In this document: positions 18,246 through 27,764 of the stretch, piece by piece
How positions within the stretch are numbered: the stretch's first letter is position 1
Layout of the letters: each line of letters starts with the position of its first letter
Assembly: GCA_016719645.1 (NCBI GenBank)
Contig: JADJYS010000002.1
Span: forward strand, 434,001-498,000
From: a bacterium
GTDB lineage: Bacteria > Krumholzibacteriota > Krumholzibacteriia > LZORAL124-64-63
Reading direction: 5' to 3'
DNA length: 64,000 bases
The notes under the pieces: model-generated
Told to the model about the DNA's origin: nothing
The model's input: the letters and a program-made list of their open reading frames with translations, nothing else
Databases searched by the model: none
Made by a program: the position numbers and the translations under genes

Positions 18246-19054
18246 GCGGCTGGTTCGCGCCCGGCACCTGGAACATCGCCCTGGTCGGGGCCTTCGTGTG
18301 CGCCGTGATCGTGTTCTCGGTGATCCGCTCCCGACGCGGCGCGATGGTCGCGGTCCGTCCCCTGCCCCCCCTGCTGGCCCTCGACCGCGCGGTCGCCGAC
18401 GCGGTGGCCGGCGGCCGGCCCGTCTATTTCGTCGCCGGCTCCCAGGATCTCGACAACATGCAGACGGTCGCGGCCCTGGCCGTGCTGCGGCCGCTCGCGC
18501 GCAAGGTCGCCGAGGCCGGCGGCCGCCTCTTCGTGCCGACCAACCGCAGCCTGGTCATGGACAACGCGCGCGAGATCTGCCGCCGCGCCTACCTCGACGC
18601 CGGACGCGCGGATCTCTGGCGCGACGACTGGGTCGCCTACATCTCGGACGACCACCTCGGCTTCGTGGCGCGGGTGGACGGGCTGATCGCGCGCGAGCGC
18701 CCCGGCCTCTGCGTCCTGATGGGCTTCTTCGCCTCGGAGTCGCTGCTGCTGGCCGAGGGCGGGCACCACGTCGGGGCCGTCCAGATCGCCGGCACCGCCA
18801 GCGCGGTCCAGCTGCCCTTCCTGGTGGCGTCGTGCGACCACGTGCTGCTGGGCGAGGAGCTCTTCGCCGCGGGCGCCTCGCTGGAGGGCGACGCCGCCCG
18901 CCTCGGCAGCCTGCGCGGGCAGGACCTCTGCAAGCTGGCGGCCGCGGCCTGCCTCGTCGCGGGCAGCCTCGTGGCGACCCTCGCGGACGTGACCGGGGCG
19001 CAGCCCTGGCTGTTCCTGCGCGACGCCTTCCTCAACGTCTTCCGGGCGGGGTGA
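18242..19054 (+). CDS. DUF6754-like membrane-anchored protein of unknown function
   Basis: 270 residues. One N-terminal membrane helix (about residues 10-28, ALVGAFVCAVIVFSVI) precedes an alpha/beta domain of about 200 residues and a weaker hydrophobic stretch near residues 235-255. The domain opens with RPVYFVAGSQDLDNMQTVAA and includes GRLFVPTNRSLVMDNAREIC and VGAVQIAGTASAVQLPFLVA. I associate it with the DUF6754 family from memory; no function is assigned. Its arrangement parallels the 19773-20648 protein, which suggests the two are paralogues. The GTG start and both ends overlap neighbours by 4 bp. Confidence 0.65.
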   Translation: MSGWFAPGTWNIALVGAFVCAVIVFSVIRSRRGAMVAVRPLPPLLALDRAVADAVAGGRPVYFVAGSQDLDNMQTVAALAVLRPLARKVAEAGGRLFVPTNRSLVMDNAREICRRAYLDAGRADLWRDDWVAYISDDHLGFVARVDGLIARERPGLCVLMGFFASESLLLAEGGHHVGAVQIAGTASAVQLPFLVASCDHVLLGEELFAAGASLEGDAARLGSLRGQDLCKLAAAACLVAGSLVATLADVTGAQPWLFLRDAFLNVFRAG

Positions 19055-19776
19055 GCGGCGTGAAACAGCGCGTGCCGCAGATCATCCTGACCGTCGTGGC
19101 GCTGCTGCTGATCGCCTCGGCCTTCGTCGCCCGGCCCGAAGGCGGCAGCGCGCCCCTCGGGCCGCGGCTGCTGGCCATCGCCGACCAGGAGTTCGCCACC
19201 TGGTTCAGCATCCTCGCGGTCTTCGCCTTCCTGATGGGCGGCCTGAACCTCGTCGCGACGCACCTGGCGAAGATCCGGGAGCGCGGCCCGGACCGGTTCT
19301 ACTCGCTGGTCACCCTGGTCTCGTTCCTGGTCGTGCTGGTGATCGGCACGGCCAAGCTGGGCGGCCCCCCGGGCCTGCAGGGGGACGTCACCGCGCCCGG
19401 CAGCTGGCTGACGGCGGTGTTCGACGCGGTGCTCAGCCCCCTGCACGCGACGCTCTACAGCCTGCTGGCCTTCTACATCGCCTCGGCGTCGTACCGCGCC
19501 TTCCGCGCGCGCTCCCTCGAGTCGAGCCTGCTGCTGGGCTCGGCCCTGGTCGTCCTGCTCGGCCGCATCCCCGCCGGCCGCCACCTGACGGCCTGGATCC
19601 CGGAGCCGCTGGCCTTCCTGCGGGTCGAGGAGCTGTCCCTCTGGATCCTGCGCGTGCCCAACACCGCCGGACAGCGGGCCCTGATGATCGGGATCGCCCT
19701 GGGCGTCATCGCCCTGGCGGTGCGCATGATCGCCGGCGTGGAGAAGGACCCCCGCTCCGGAGGTGACGGCTCATGA
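19051..19776 (+). CDS. Multi-pass membrane protein of unknown function
   Basis: 241 residues with about five or six membrane helices: IILTVVALLLIASAFVA near the N-terminus, FSILAVFAFLMGGLNLVATH, SLVTLVSFLVVLVIGTA, an helical pair around LYSLLAFYIASASYRAFRAR and LLLGSALVVLLG, and RALMIGIALGVIALAVRMI at the end. No family is recognised. The GTG at 19051 overlaps the preceding stop by 4 bp; a GTG at 19060 in the same frame is possible. It is the third gene of the coupled membrane module. Confidence 0.6.
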   Translation: MSGVKQRVPQIILTVVALLLIASAFVARPEGGSAPLGPRLLAIADQEFATWFSILAVFAFLMGGLNLVATHLAKIRERGPDRFYSLVTLVSFLVVLVIGTAKLGGPPGLQGDVTAPGSWLTAVFDAVLSPLHATLYSLLAFYIASASYRAFRARSLESSLLLGSALVVLLGRIPAGRHLTAWIPEPLAFLRVEELSLWILRVPNTAGQRALMIGIALGVIALAVRMIAGVEKDPRSGGDGS

Positions 19777-20648
19777 ACGACCGTTGCGACCGGATCGCCT
19801 CCTGGCTGGAGGGCCTGGACCGGCGCTGGATCTTCCTGGTGCTGGCGGTGGTGGTGGTGGCCGCGCTGCTCTCGGGCGTGAGCAGCCCCGACCGGGCCAC
19901 CTCCGTCGTCCAGCCGATCTACGACCGCATCGAGAACCTGCCGGACGGCGCGCCGATCCTGCTGTCGCTGGACTACTCGCCCAGCTCGGCGCCCGAGCTG
20001 GAGCCCATGGCCGAGGCCCTCACGCAGCACGCGCTGCTGACCGGCCACCCGATCTGCTACATGTCGCTGTACCCCACGGGCAACAACATGATCTCGCGCG
20101 TGGAGGAGCGCATCATCACGCGCGAGTTCCCGCAGGCCGTGCCCGCCCGCGACTGGGTCACGCTCGGCTTCCAGGTCGGCGGGGAGATGCTCATCAACAG
20201 CCTGCGCGACTCGCTGACCGCGCGCTACCCCACGGACGTCACCGGCCGGCCGCTGCGGGACGTGCCCGCGCTGCGCGGCGTGCGGGGCCTCGGCGACTTC
20301 GGCCTGATCGTCAGCCTGTCGGCGGGCCAGCCCGGCCTCAAGGAGTGGATCCTGTACGCCGGCGACGTGCTCGACGTGCCGCTCGCGGGCGGCTGCACCG
20401 GCGTCGGCGCGCCGCAGTTCTTCCCCTACTACCCCCTGCAGATCCTCGGCCTGATGAGCGCCCTGAAGGGTGCCGCCGAGTACGAGGCCGCGCTCGCCCG
20501 GGGCCACCCCGAATTCACGGCCGCCAACCAGCCGGCAACCCGCGGGATGGGGCCCCAGTCGGCCGCGCACCTGGTGATCGTCGCCTTCATCCTGCTGGGC
20601 AACGCCGGCCTGTTGCTGCGCTTCCTCGCGCGGCGGAGGTCGCCGTGA
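19773..20648 (+). CDS. Membrane-anchored alpha/beta protein of unknown function
   Basis: 291 residues with one membrane helix at each end (about 19-37, WIFLVLAVVVVAALLSGV, and about 268-286, VIVAFILLGNAGLLLRFL) and a single domain between. The domain starts PILLSLDYSPSSAPELEPMA and contains YMSLYPTGNNMISRVEERII, DFGLIVSLSAGQPGLKEWIL and GGCTGVGAPQFFPYYPLQ. The last region aligns by eye with IAGTASAVQLPFLVASCDHV of the gene two places upstream. No known enzyme motif is visible. Overlaps of 4 bp at both ends couple it to the module. Confidence 0.65.
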   Translation: MNDRCDRIASWLEGLDRRWIFLVLAVVVVAALLSGVSSPDRATSVVQPIYDRIENLPDGAPILLSLDYSPSSAPELEPMAEALTQHALLTGHPICYMSLYPTGNNMISRVEERIITREFPQAVPARDWVTLGFQVGGEMLINSLRDSLTARYPTDVTGRPLRDVPALRGVRGLGDFGLIVSLSAGQPGLKEWILYAGDVLDVPLAGGCTGVGAPQFFPYYPLQILGLMSALKGAAEYEAALARGHPEFTAANQPATRGMGPQSAAHLVIVAFILLGNAGLLLRFLARRRSP

Positions 20649-21337
20649 TCGCCGCGATCCACCTCAGCGGGGACGTGCAGGTCTGGATCGGCGCGCTGCT
20701 GACCCTGATGGTCTTCTCCTTCCTGTGGCGGGACAACCCGTTCTACAAGTTCGCGGAGCACGTGTTCGTCGGCGTCTCGGCGGCCTACTGGATGGTGATG
20801 GGTTTCTGGACGACCCTGTGGCCGGCGCTGGTGCTGAAGCTCTTCCCTGCCGCGGGCCGCTGGTCCAGCCCCGACGCGCCGCCGGGCGCCTGGGACCCCC
20901 TGGCCCTGATCCCCGCCGCCCTGGGCCTGCTGATGCTGGCGCGCCTCTGGCCGCGGCTGTCCTGGCTGGGCAAGTGGCCCACGGCCTTCATCCTGGGGAC
21001 CACCGCCGGTTATTCGCTGGTCCGCTACCTGCGCTCGGACTTCCTCTACCAGATCCAGGCCACCATCGGCACGGGCCTGGCGCCGATGGCGGCCGGCCGC
21101 TGGCTGTGGCAGGAGAGCCTGGCCCAGCTGCTGGTGCTCGTCGGCACGGTCAGCGGCCTGGTCTACTTCGTCAACACGCGCGAACAGAAGGGCGCCTACG
21201 GGCGCGTGGCCCGCTGGGGCCTGCTGGTGCTGATGATCACCTTCGGCGCCTCGTTCGGTTCGGCGGTCATGGGCCGCGTGGCGCTGCTGGTCGGCAGGTT
21301 CCAGGAACTGCTGGGGCCCTGGTTGGGTATCCTGTGA
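20645..21337 (+). CDS. Multi-pass membrane protein of unknown function, last of the module
   Basis: 230 residues with about six membrane helices, for example VWIGALLTLMVFSFL, AAYWMVMGFWTTLWPALVL, LALIPAALGLLMLARLW, and the closing WGLLVLMITFGASFGSAVMG. Between helices 1 and 2 lies RDNPFYKFAEHVFVGVSAAY, a charged and aromatic loop that may be the family's most distinctive segment. GTG start at 20645 overlapping the previous stop by 4 bp. Not recognised. The gene closes the module; a promoter region with tandem repeats follows. Confidence 0.6.
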   Translation: MIAAIHLSGDVQVWIGALLTLMVFSFLWRDNPFYKFAEHVFVGVSAAYWMVMGFWTTLWPALVLKLFPAAGRWSSPDAPPGAWDPLALIPAALGLLMLARLWPRLSWLGKWPTAFILGTTAGYSLVRYLRSDFLYQIQATIGTGLAPMAAGRWLWQESLAQLLVLVGTVSGLVYFVNTREQKGAYGRVARWGLLVLMITFGASFGSAVMGRVALLVGRFQELLGPWLGIL

Positions 21338-21340
21338 GCG

Positions 21341-21371
21341 ATTCCCGGCAGGTGCCAATTCCCGGCAGGTG
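21341..21371 (+). repeat. Tandem 14-bp direct repeat, possible operator
   Basis: ATTCCCGGCAGGTG occurs perfectly at 21341-21354 and again at 21358-21371 (17-base period), ending two bases before the -35 hexamer of the next promoter. The position suits a regulator-binding site. Confidence 0.55.
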
Positions 21372-21373
21372 TC

Positions 21374-21403
21374 TTGACGGCGGCGGGCGCCGGTGCCTAC
21401 ACT
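21374..21403 (+). promoter_or_regulatory. Promoter for the TPR gene and aroQ
   Basis: TTGACG (21374-21379), 18-base spacer, TACACT (21398-21403), directly after the tandem repeat and about 45 bases before the GTG start at 21449. Confidence 0.6.
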
Positions 21404-21448
21404 GGTCGGTCGCGCGGCGCGGCCCGCACCGAGGATAAAGGAAACGAC

Positions 21449-22258
21449 GTGTCCCACGATCGCATGATCCGCTACTTCGAGATGCAGCAGGACCGCCGGC
21501 CCCGCGCCCGGTTCTTCATCCCGCTCGCCGACCTCTACCGCGCGACGGGGCGCCTGGAGGCCGCCGCGGCCCTGCTCGAGGAGGGGCTGGGCCGGTGCGC
21601 CGATTCCCTCTCGGCGCGGGTCGTGCTGGCCCGCGTGCGGCGGGACCAGGGGCGCCTGGCCGAGGCGCGCGACCTGGCCCGCGAGGTGCTGGACCGCGAT
21701 CCCGGCCACCGCGAGGCGCCCCGCTTGCTGGCTGCCGCGGCGCCGGCACCCGCGCCGACGGCGGACCTGGACGCGGCGTTCCCCGACACGGCGGCCGGGG
21801 AGGCCCCTCCCTTCGCCGAAACCGGGGCGGCCGACGCGGCTCCGGCGCCGCTCGACGAATCCTCGGCGGCGCTTCAGCCGCCCGCTTCCGAGCCCATGCC
21901 CGAGCCCGCGCCCGAGCCGGAACCCGCGGCGCTCGCTCCCACCGCGGAGACCGGCCAGGCGCCGCGCTTCCTGACCCAGACCCTGGCCGAAATCTACCTG
22001 GCCCAGGGCCACCGCCAGAAGGCCCTCGCGATCCTGCGCCGCCTGTTGACCGAACACCCCGAGCGGGACGACGTGGCCCGCGAGATCGCCACCCTGGAAG
22101 CGGTCGATGCCGCGGCCGGCGCGACGCCGGCGGCGGGGGGCGCGGGGGAAGCCGCGGCCCGGACCGCGGCGGCGGCGGAAACCGCGGCGGCGCCGGCCGA
22201 TCCCAACCGCGCCCGCTTCGACGCCTGGGTCGACCGGCAGCAGGGCGGTCCGGCGTGA
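21449..22258 (+). CDS. TPR-repeat protein
   Basis: 269 residues. Tetratricopeptide-type helical pairs occur at about residues 15-90 (FIPLADLYRATGRLEAAAAL, then a second with GRLAEARDLAREVLDRDPGH) and at about 175-215 (LTQTLAEIYLAQGHRQKALA, then LRRLLTEHPERDD). They are separated by an Ala/Pro/Glu-rich linker of about 75 residues, and the tail is also Ala-rich. No signal peptide, so probably cytoplasmic scaffolding; partner unknown. The GTG at 21449 follows AAAGGAAA; an ATG at 21464 is a possible alternative. aroQ starts in its stop codon. Confidence 0.75.
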   Translation: MSHDRMIRYFEMQQDRRPRARFFIPLADLYRATGRLEAAAALLEEGLGRCADSLSARVVLARVRRDQGRLAEARDLAREVLDRDPGHREAPRLLAAAAPAPAPTADLDAAFPDTAAGEAPPFAETGAADAAPAPLDESSAALQPPASEPMPEPAPEPEPAALAPTAETGQAPRFLTQTLAEIYLAQGHRQKALAILRRLLTEHPERDDVAREIATLEAVDAAAGATPAAGGAGEAAARTAAAAETAAAPADPNRARFDAWVDRQQGGPA

Positions 22259-22707
22259 GCGCCCCCCTGGTCGCGGTCCTGAACGGCCCGAACCTGAGCC
22301 AGCTCGGCCGGCGGGAGGCGGAGCACTACCCCTCGCTGACCCTCGCGCAGCTCGACGCCGCCTGCGTGCAGGAGGGCGAGGCGCTCGGGCTGCGCGTCGT
22401 CTGCCATCAGACGGAGGCCGAGGGCGAGCTCGTGTCCCTGATCCACCGCTGGGGAAGCGAGGCCGACGCGCTGGTGGTCAACGCCGCCGCCTACACCCAC
22501 ACCTCGGTGGCGGTGCGCGACGCCCTGCTCTGCGTCGCGGTGCCCGTGGTCGAGGTCCACCTTTCCAATCCCGACGCCCGCGAGCCGTTCCGGCGGCGGA
22601 ACCTGCTGCGGGGCGTCGTACGGGCGTCGATCTGCGGTTTCGGCGTCGACAGCTACCGGCTCGCCCTGCGGGGCGTCCGCGGGTTCCTGGGCGGCGGCAA
22701 CGCCTGA
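22255..22707 (+). CDS. aroQ: 3-dehydroquinate dehydratase, type II
   Basis: A 150-residue dodecameric type II dehydroquinase of the shikimate pathway (3-dehydroquinate to 3-dehydroshikimate). Motifs in order: LNGPNLSQLGRREAEHY, whose Arg and Tyr belong to the active-site lid; HQTEAEGELVSLIHRW; NAAAYTHTSVAVRDAL, the substrate-binding loop; and EVHLSNPDAREPFRRRN with the catalytic His. Asn-to-Ser at the third position of NLN and Ala-Ala in place of Pro-Gly before AYTHTS are small departures from the usual consensus. GTG start with 4-bp overlap on the TPR gene. Confidence 0.92.
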   Translation: MSAPLVAVLNGPNLSQLGRREAEHYPSLTLAQLDAACVQEGEALGLRVVCHQTEAEGELVSLIHRWGSEADALVVNAAAYTHTSVAVRDALLCVAVPVVEVHLSNPDAREPFRRRNLLRGVVRASICGFGVDSYRLALRGVRGFLGGGNA

Positions 22708-22736
22708 TTGCCAACCCGCGGAACAGATGTTATCAA
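22708..22736 (+). promoter_or_regulatory. Promoter for efp
   Basis: TTGCCA (22708-22713), 17-base spacer, TATCAA (22731-22736), beginning at the base after the aroQ stop codon and 55 bases before the efp start. Confidence 0.6.
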
Positions 22737-22791
22737 TAGTGGGCATTTTCACGCTGCCCGACGGGGCGCCACACGCACAGGAGAGACCGAG

Positions 22792-23349
22792 TTGGCCGAC
22801 ACCAGCGATTTTCGCAACGGCATGGTCCTGAACTACAAGAACAGTCTCTGGGCCATCGTCGATTTCCAGCACGTCAAGCCGGGCAAGGGCTCCGCCTTCG
22901 TGCGCACGAAGCTGAAGAACGTCTCCACCGGGAAGGTCGTCGAGGACACCTTCCGCTCCGGCGAGAGGTTCGAGGAGGTCCGGCTCGAGCGGCGCGACTT
23001 CCAGTTCCTCTACGTGGACGGCGACTTCCTGACCTTCATGAACCTCGAGACGTACGAACAGATCTCGCTGCCCCGGGACACGCTGGGCGACCTGGCCAAG
23101 TACGTGAAGGAGAGCGAGACCGTCAACATGCTCCTGCGCGACGGCGTGCCGGTGACCGTCGAGGCGCCCAACACCGTCGAGCTGAAGGTGGCCCAGACCG
23201 ATCCCGGACTGCGCGGCGACACCGCCCAGGGCGCCTCCAAGCCGGCGACCCTGGAGACGGGGCTCGTCGTCCAGGTGCCGCTGTTCATCGAGGAGGGCGA
23301 GATCCTCAAGATCGACACCCGCACGGGCAAGTACCTCGGGCGCGTCTGA
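22792..23349 (+). CDS. efp: Translation elongation factor P
   Basis: 185 residues, the normal EF-P length; it relieves ribosome stalling at proline runs. Domain I carries VKPGKGSAFVRTK with Lys32 at the modified position (Lys34 in E. coli), followed by the two OB domains; GLVVQVPLFIEEGEILKIDT near the end is the EF-P signature. The start is TTG at 22792, chosen because CAGGAGAG (22778-22785) lies at proper distance and the length fits; an upstream in-frame ATG at 22708 lies in the promoter. The gene for a Lys32-modifying enzyme is not in the window. accB follows after 24 bases. Confidence 0.93.
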   Translation: MADTSDFRNGMVLNYKNSLWAIVDFQHVKPGKGSAFVRTKLKNVSTGKVVEDTFRSGERFEEVRLERRDFQFLYVDGDFLTFMNLETYEQISLPRDTLGDLAKYVKESETVNMLLRDGVPVTVEAPNTVELKVAQTDPGLRGDTAQGASKPATLETGLVVQVPLFIEEGEILKIDTRTGKYLGRV

Positions 23350-23373
23350 CGCTCCCGGCCGGAAGGGGAGACC

Positions 23374-23835
23374 ATGGATCTCAGCAAGGTGCGCGAGCTG
23401 GTCAAGCTGGTCGAGGACAGCCGCATCGACGAACTCGAAGTGATCGACAAGGACACCACGATCCGCATCCAGAAGCACGCCGCACCGGCGGCCCACGTGG
23501 CCTACGCCGCCACGCTGCCGCCGTCGGCGCCGCCGGCGCCGGCCGCCGCGCCGCCGGCCGCCGCCGTCCCCGCGGCCAACCCCGAGCGCGCGAAGTGGCG
23601 CGAGATCCGCTCGCCCATCGTCGGCACGCTGTACCGGGCGCCCGCGCCGGATGTGCCGAACTTCGTCAACACGGGTGATGCGATCAAGCCGGGCCAGACC
23701 CTGTGCATCATCGAAGCCATGAAGGTCATGAACGAGATCGAGGCCGAGTTCGGCGGCGTCATCAAGGAGATCCTGGTCGAGAACGCCACGCCGGTGGAAG
23801 CCGAGGCGATCCTCTTCCTCGTGGACCCCGCCTGA
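23374..23835 (+). CDS. accB: Biotin carboxyl carrier protein of acetyl-CoA carboxylase
   Basis: 153 residues. The N-terminal helix (MDLSKVRELVKLVEDSRIDE) is followed by an Ala/Pro-rich linker (about 45-70) and a biotinyl domain (about 75-153) with EAMKVMNE, in which Lys117 is biotinylated. It carries CO2 between AccC and the carboxyltransferase in the first step of fatty acid synthesis. GGAAGGGGA precedes the ATG. It is probably co-transcribed with efp and ends just before an intrinsic terminator. Confidence 0.95.
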   Translation: MDLSKVRELVKLVEDSRIDELEVIDKDTTIRIQKHAAPAAHVAYAATLPPSAPPAPAAAPPAAAVPAANPERAKWREIRSPIVGTLYRAPAPDVPNFVNTGDAIKPGQTLCIIEAMKVMNEIEAEFGGVIKEILVENATPVEAEAILFLVDPA

Positions 23836-23851
23836 CCCGGCCCTTCGCGGC

Positions 23852-23883
23852 GGCGCGCGCCCTCGCGGGGGCGCGCGCCTTTT
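23852..23883 (+). terminator. Intrinsic terminator between accB and accC
   Basis: Perfect 11-bp stem (23852-23862 with 23869-23879), 6-base loop, followed at once by TTTT (23880-23883). It is the clearest rho-independent terminator in the window. Confidence 0.75.
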
Positions 23884-23899
23884 ACGTCCCGCTTCCGGC

Positions 23900-23928
23900 T
23901 TGCCATTTTCCGGCGCCGGCCGGACAAT
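23900..23928 (+). promoter_or_regulatory. Promoter for accC
   Basis: TTGCCA (23900-23905), 17-base spacer, GACAAT (23923-23928), only 16 bases after the accB terminator, giving accC (and ftsK) a separate start. Confidence 0.55.
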
Positions 23929-23983
23929 CGTCCGGCGGCCGCCGCGCCCGTCACTGCACCCCGCCCCGACAGGAGAGACGCGG

Positions 23984-25346
<1,363 letters not shown>

Positions 25347-25369
<23 letters not shown>

Positions 25370-27764
25370 CCACAGCGACGCCGCCAGCTGGTGGCGGTCC
25401 CCGCGGCTGGCCGGGCTGCTCCACGCGGCGCTGGCCGTGTACGCGGCGATCGCGCTGGCCGGGCCGTCGGCCGCCTGGTGGCCGCTGGCCCAGGGGGAGG
25501 CCGGGGCCGTCCCGGTGCCGCCCGGCAACCCCGGCGGGCCGGTCGGCGCGCTGGCCGCCCTGGCCGTCCGCGCCGCCCTGGGCGACCTGTGGTGCTGGGC
25601 CCTGCCGCTGCTGCTGGCCGTGCGCGGCCTGGGCCTGCTGATCCGCGGGGAGGCCTCGCGACTGTTCCTGGGCAGCCGGCTGGTGCCCCTGTGGCTCGCC
25701 TCGGCCGCCTGGCTGGGGCAGGCCGGCTGGCCGCTGGCGACCCCGCAGGCCGCGGCGTGGGGCGGGGCGGCCGGTTACGGGCTCGCCCGCGGTTTCGGCG
25801 CCCTGTTCGGGCGCGCCGGCGCCGGCATCTTCCTGTCGTTCTTGCTGCTGACCGCCGTGATGCGCGCCACGCACCCCTGGCTGCCGGCGCTGCTGGCCCG
25901 CCTGGGGCCCTGGGGCGCGGCGGTGGGTTCCGGCCTGGCGGCCGTCTGGCGCGGCCTGGTCTGGGTCCTGCTGCTGCCCTGGCGCCTGCTGAAAGGTATC
26001 GCGGGCACCTGGCGGGGCGCGGCCGACACGGCCCGGGAAGAGGCCGGGCGCCTGGCCGCCGCGACCGTGGCGGCGCCGCCGCAGGCGGCAGCCCGCGACC
26101 GATCGGAACCGGCGACCGCGGCGGCCGCGGCGGCTGCTGCGGCGACCCCCCGCGTCGTGCACGCCCCGCCCGACCACGAGCGCGCCGCGGCGCGGGGCTA
26201 CGACGAGGACGGCGAACCGTCGGCGCCGGCCGGACGCCGCGCGGCGGCGCCGGGCGCGCCCGAGGGATTCCCCGAGGTCACCTCGGGGCTGGTGGACCCG
26301 GCGGTGCCGCTGCCGCTGCCCGACCTCTCGGTGCTGCGCGAACCCCCGACCGACCGCGTGGCCGTCGCCGAGGAGCAGCTGCACGCCGCGGCCGACCTGC
26401 TCGAGGAGACGCTGCGCTCGTTCGGCGTCGAAGGCGCCGTCAAGGACGTGCGCCCCGGACCCGTGGTGACCACCTACGAGTACCAGCCCGCGGCCGGCAT
26501 CAAGGTCAACGCCATCGTGCAGCGCTCGGACGACCTGGCCCTGGCGATGAAGGCCCGCTCCATCCGCATGGAGGCGCCCATCCCCGGCAAGGCGGCCGTG
26601 GGCATCGAGATCCCCAACCCGACGCAGCAGATCGTCTCGATGAAGGAGGTCTTCGTCCAGGCCGCCGACCGCATGCGCACCCCGCTGAGCGTGGTGCTGG
26701 GCCGCGACGTCTTCGGCGAGGCGGTGACGATCGACCTCGCCGACCAGCCCCACCTGCTGGTGGCCGGCTCGACCGGCAGCGGCAAGAGCGTCTGCGTCAA
26801 CGCCATGATCAGCTCGCTGCTGCTGCGCTGCGACCCCTCCCTGGTCCGGCTGCTGCTGATCGACCCCAAGATGCTGGAGCTGAACGTCTACAACGACATC
26901 CCGCACCTGCTGCTGCCGGTGGTGACCGACCCCAAGGACGCGTTGCGCGCGCTGAAGTGGATGGAAGCCCAGATGGACCACCGCTACCGGCGCCTCTCGC
27001 GCCACAGCGTGCGCAACATCGAGGGCTACAACCGCAAGGTGCTCGCCGGCGAGATCGAGGGCGACGACGGCGTCCCGGTCAGCGAGCCGATGCCCTACTA
27101 CGTGTGCATCGTCGACGAGCTGGCCGACCTCATGATCCAGCTGGGCCAGGAGATCGAGATGCCCATCACGCGCATCGCCCAGAAGGCGCGCGCCGTGGGC
27201 ATCCACCTGGTGCTGGCGACCCAGCGGCCCAGCGTCGACGTGCTGACCGGCGTGATCAAGGCCAACATCCCCTGCCGCATCGCCTTCCGGGTCATCCAGA
27301 AGAACGACTCGCGCACCATCCTGGACGCCAACGGGGCCGAGAAGCTGCTGGGCAAGGGCGACATGCTCTACCTGCAGCCGGGGCGGGCCACGCCGGTGCG
27401 CGTCCACGGCGCCTTCATCGACATCGAGGAGTGCGAGGCGCTGGCCGCCCACTGGCGCCAGTTCAAGGACGTCACGCGCCCCATCACCCTGGACGAGGAG
27501 CGGGAGGAGGCCACCGGCCTGGACCTCGAGGACGACCCGCTGTTCGAGAAGGCGCGCGAGATCATCGTGCTGTCCCAGCACGGCTCGACCTCGATGCTGC
27601 AGCGCAAGCTGCAGATCGGCTACGCCCGCGCCGGGCGGCTCATGGACCTGCTCGAGCAGGCCGGCGTGGTGGGGCCGTTCATCGGCAGCAAGGCCCGCGA
27701 GGTCGTCATGAAGCCCGACGACCTCAGCGCGCTGCGCGAGTTCGAAGAGGACAGCCTCACGTGA
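25347..27764 (+). CDS. ftsK: DNA translocase FtsK/SpoIIIE
   Basis: An 805-residue septal DNA pump for chromosome segregation. Four membrane helices are plausible in residues about 20-190, then an Ala/Pro-rich linker (about 210-330), and the motor: alpha/beta domains with Walker A AGSTGSGKSV (Lys480), Walker B region YVCIVDELADLMIQLG, and ATQRPSVDVLTGVIKANIP. The C-terminal gamma winged helix (about 735-790, QHGSTSMLQRKLQIGYARAG) would read polar KOPS-type sites and contact XerD. GTG start at 25347, inside the end of accC. The rimO start overlaps its stop by 4 bp. Confidence 0.94.
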
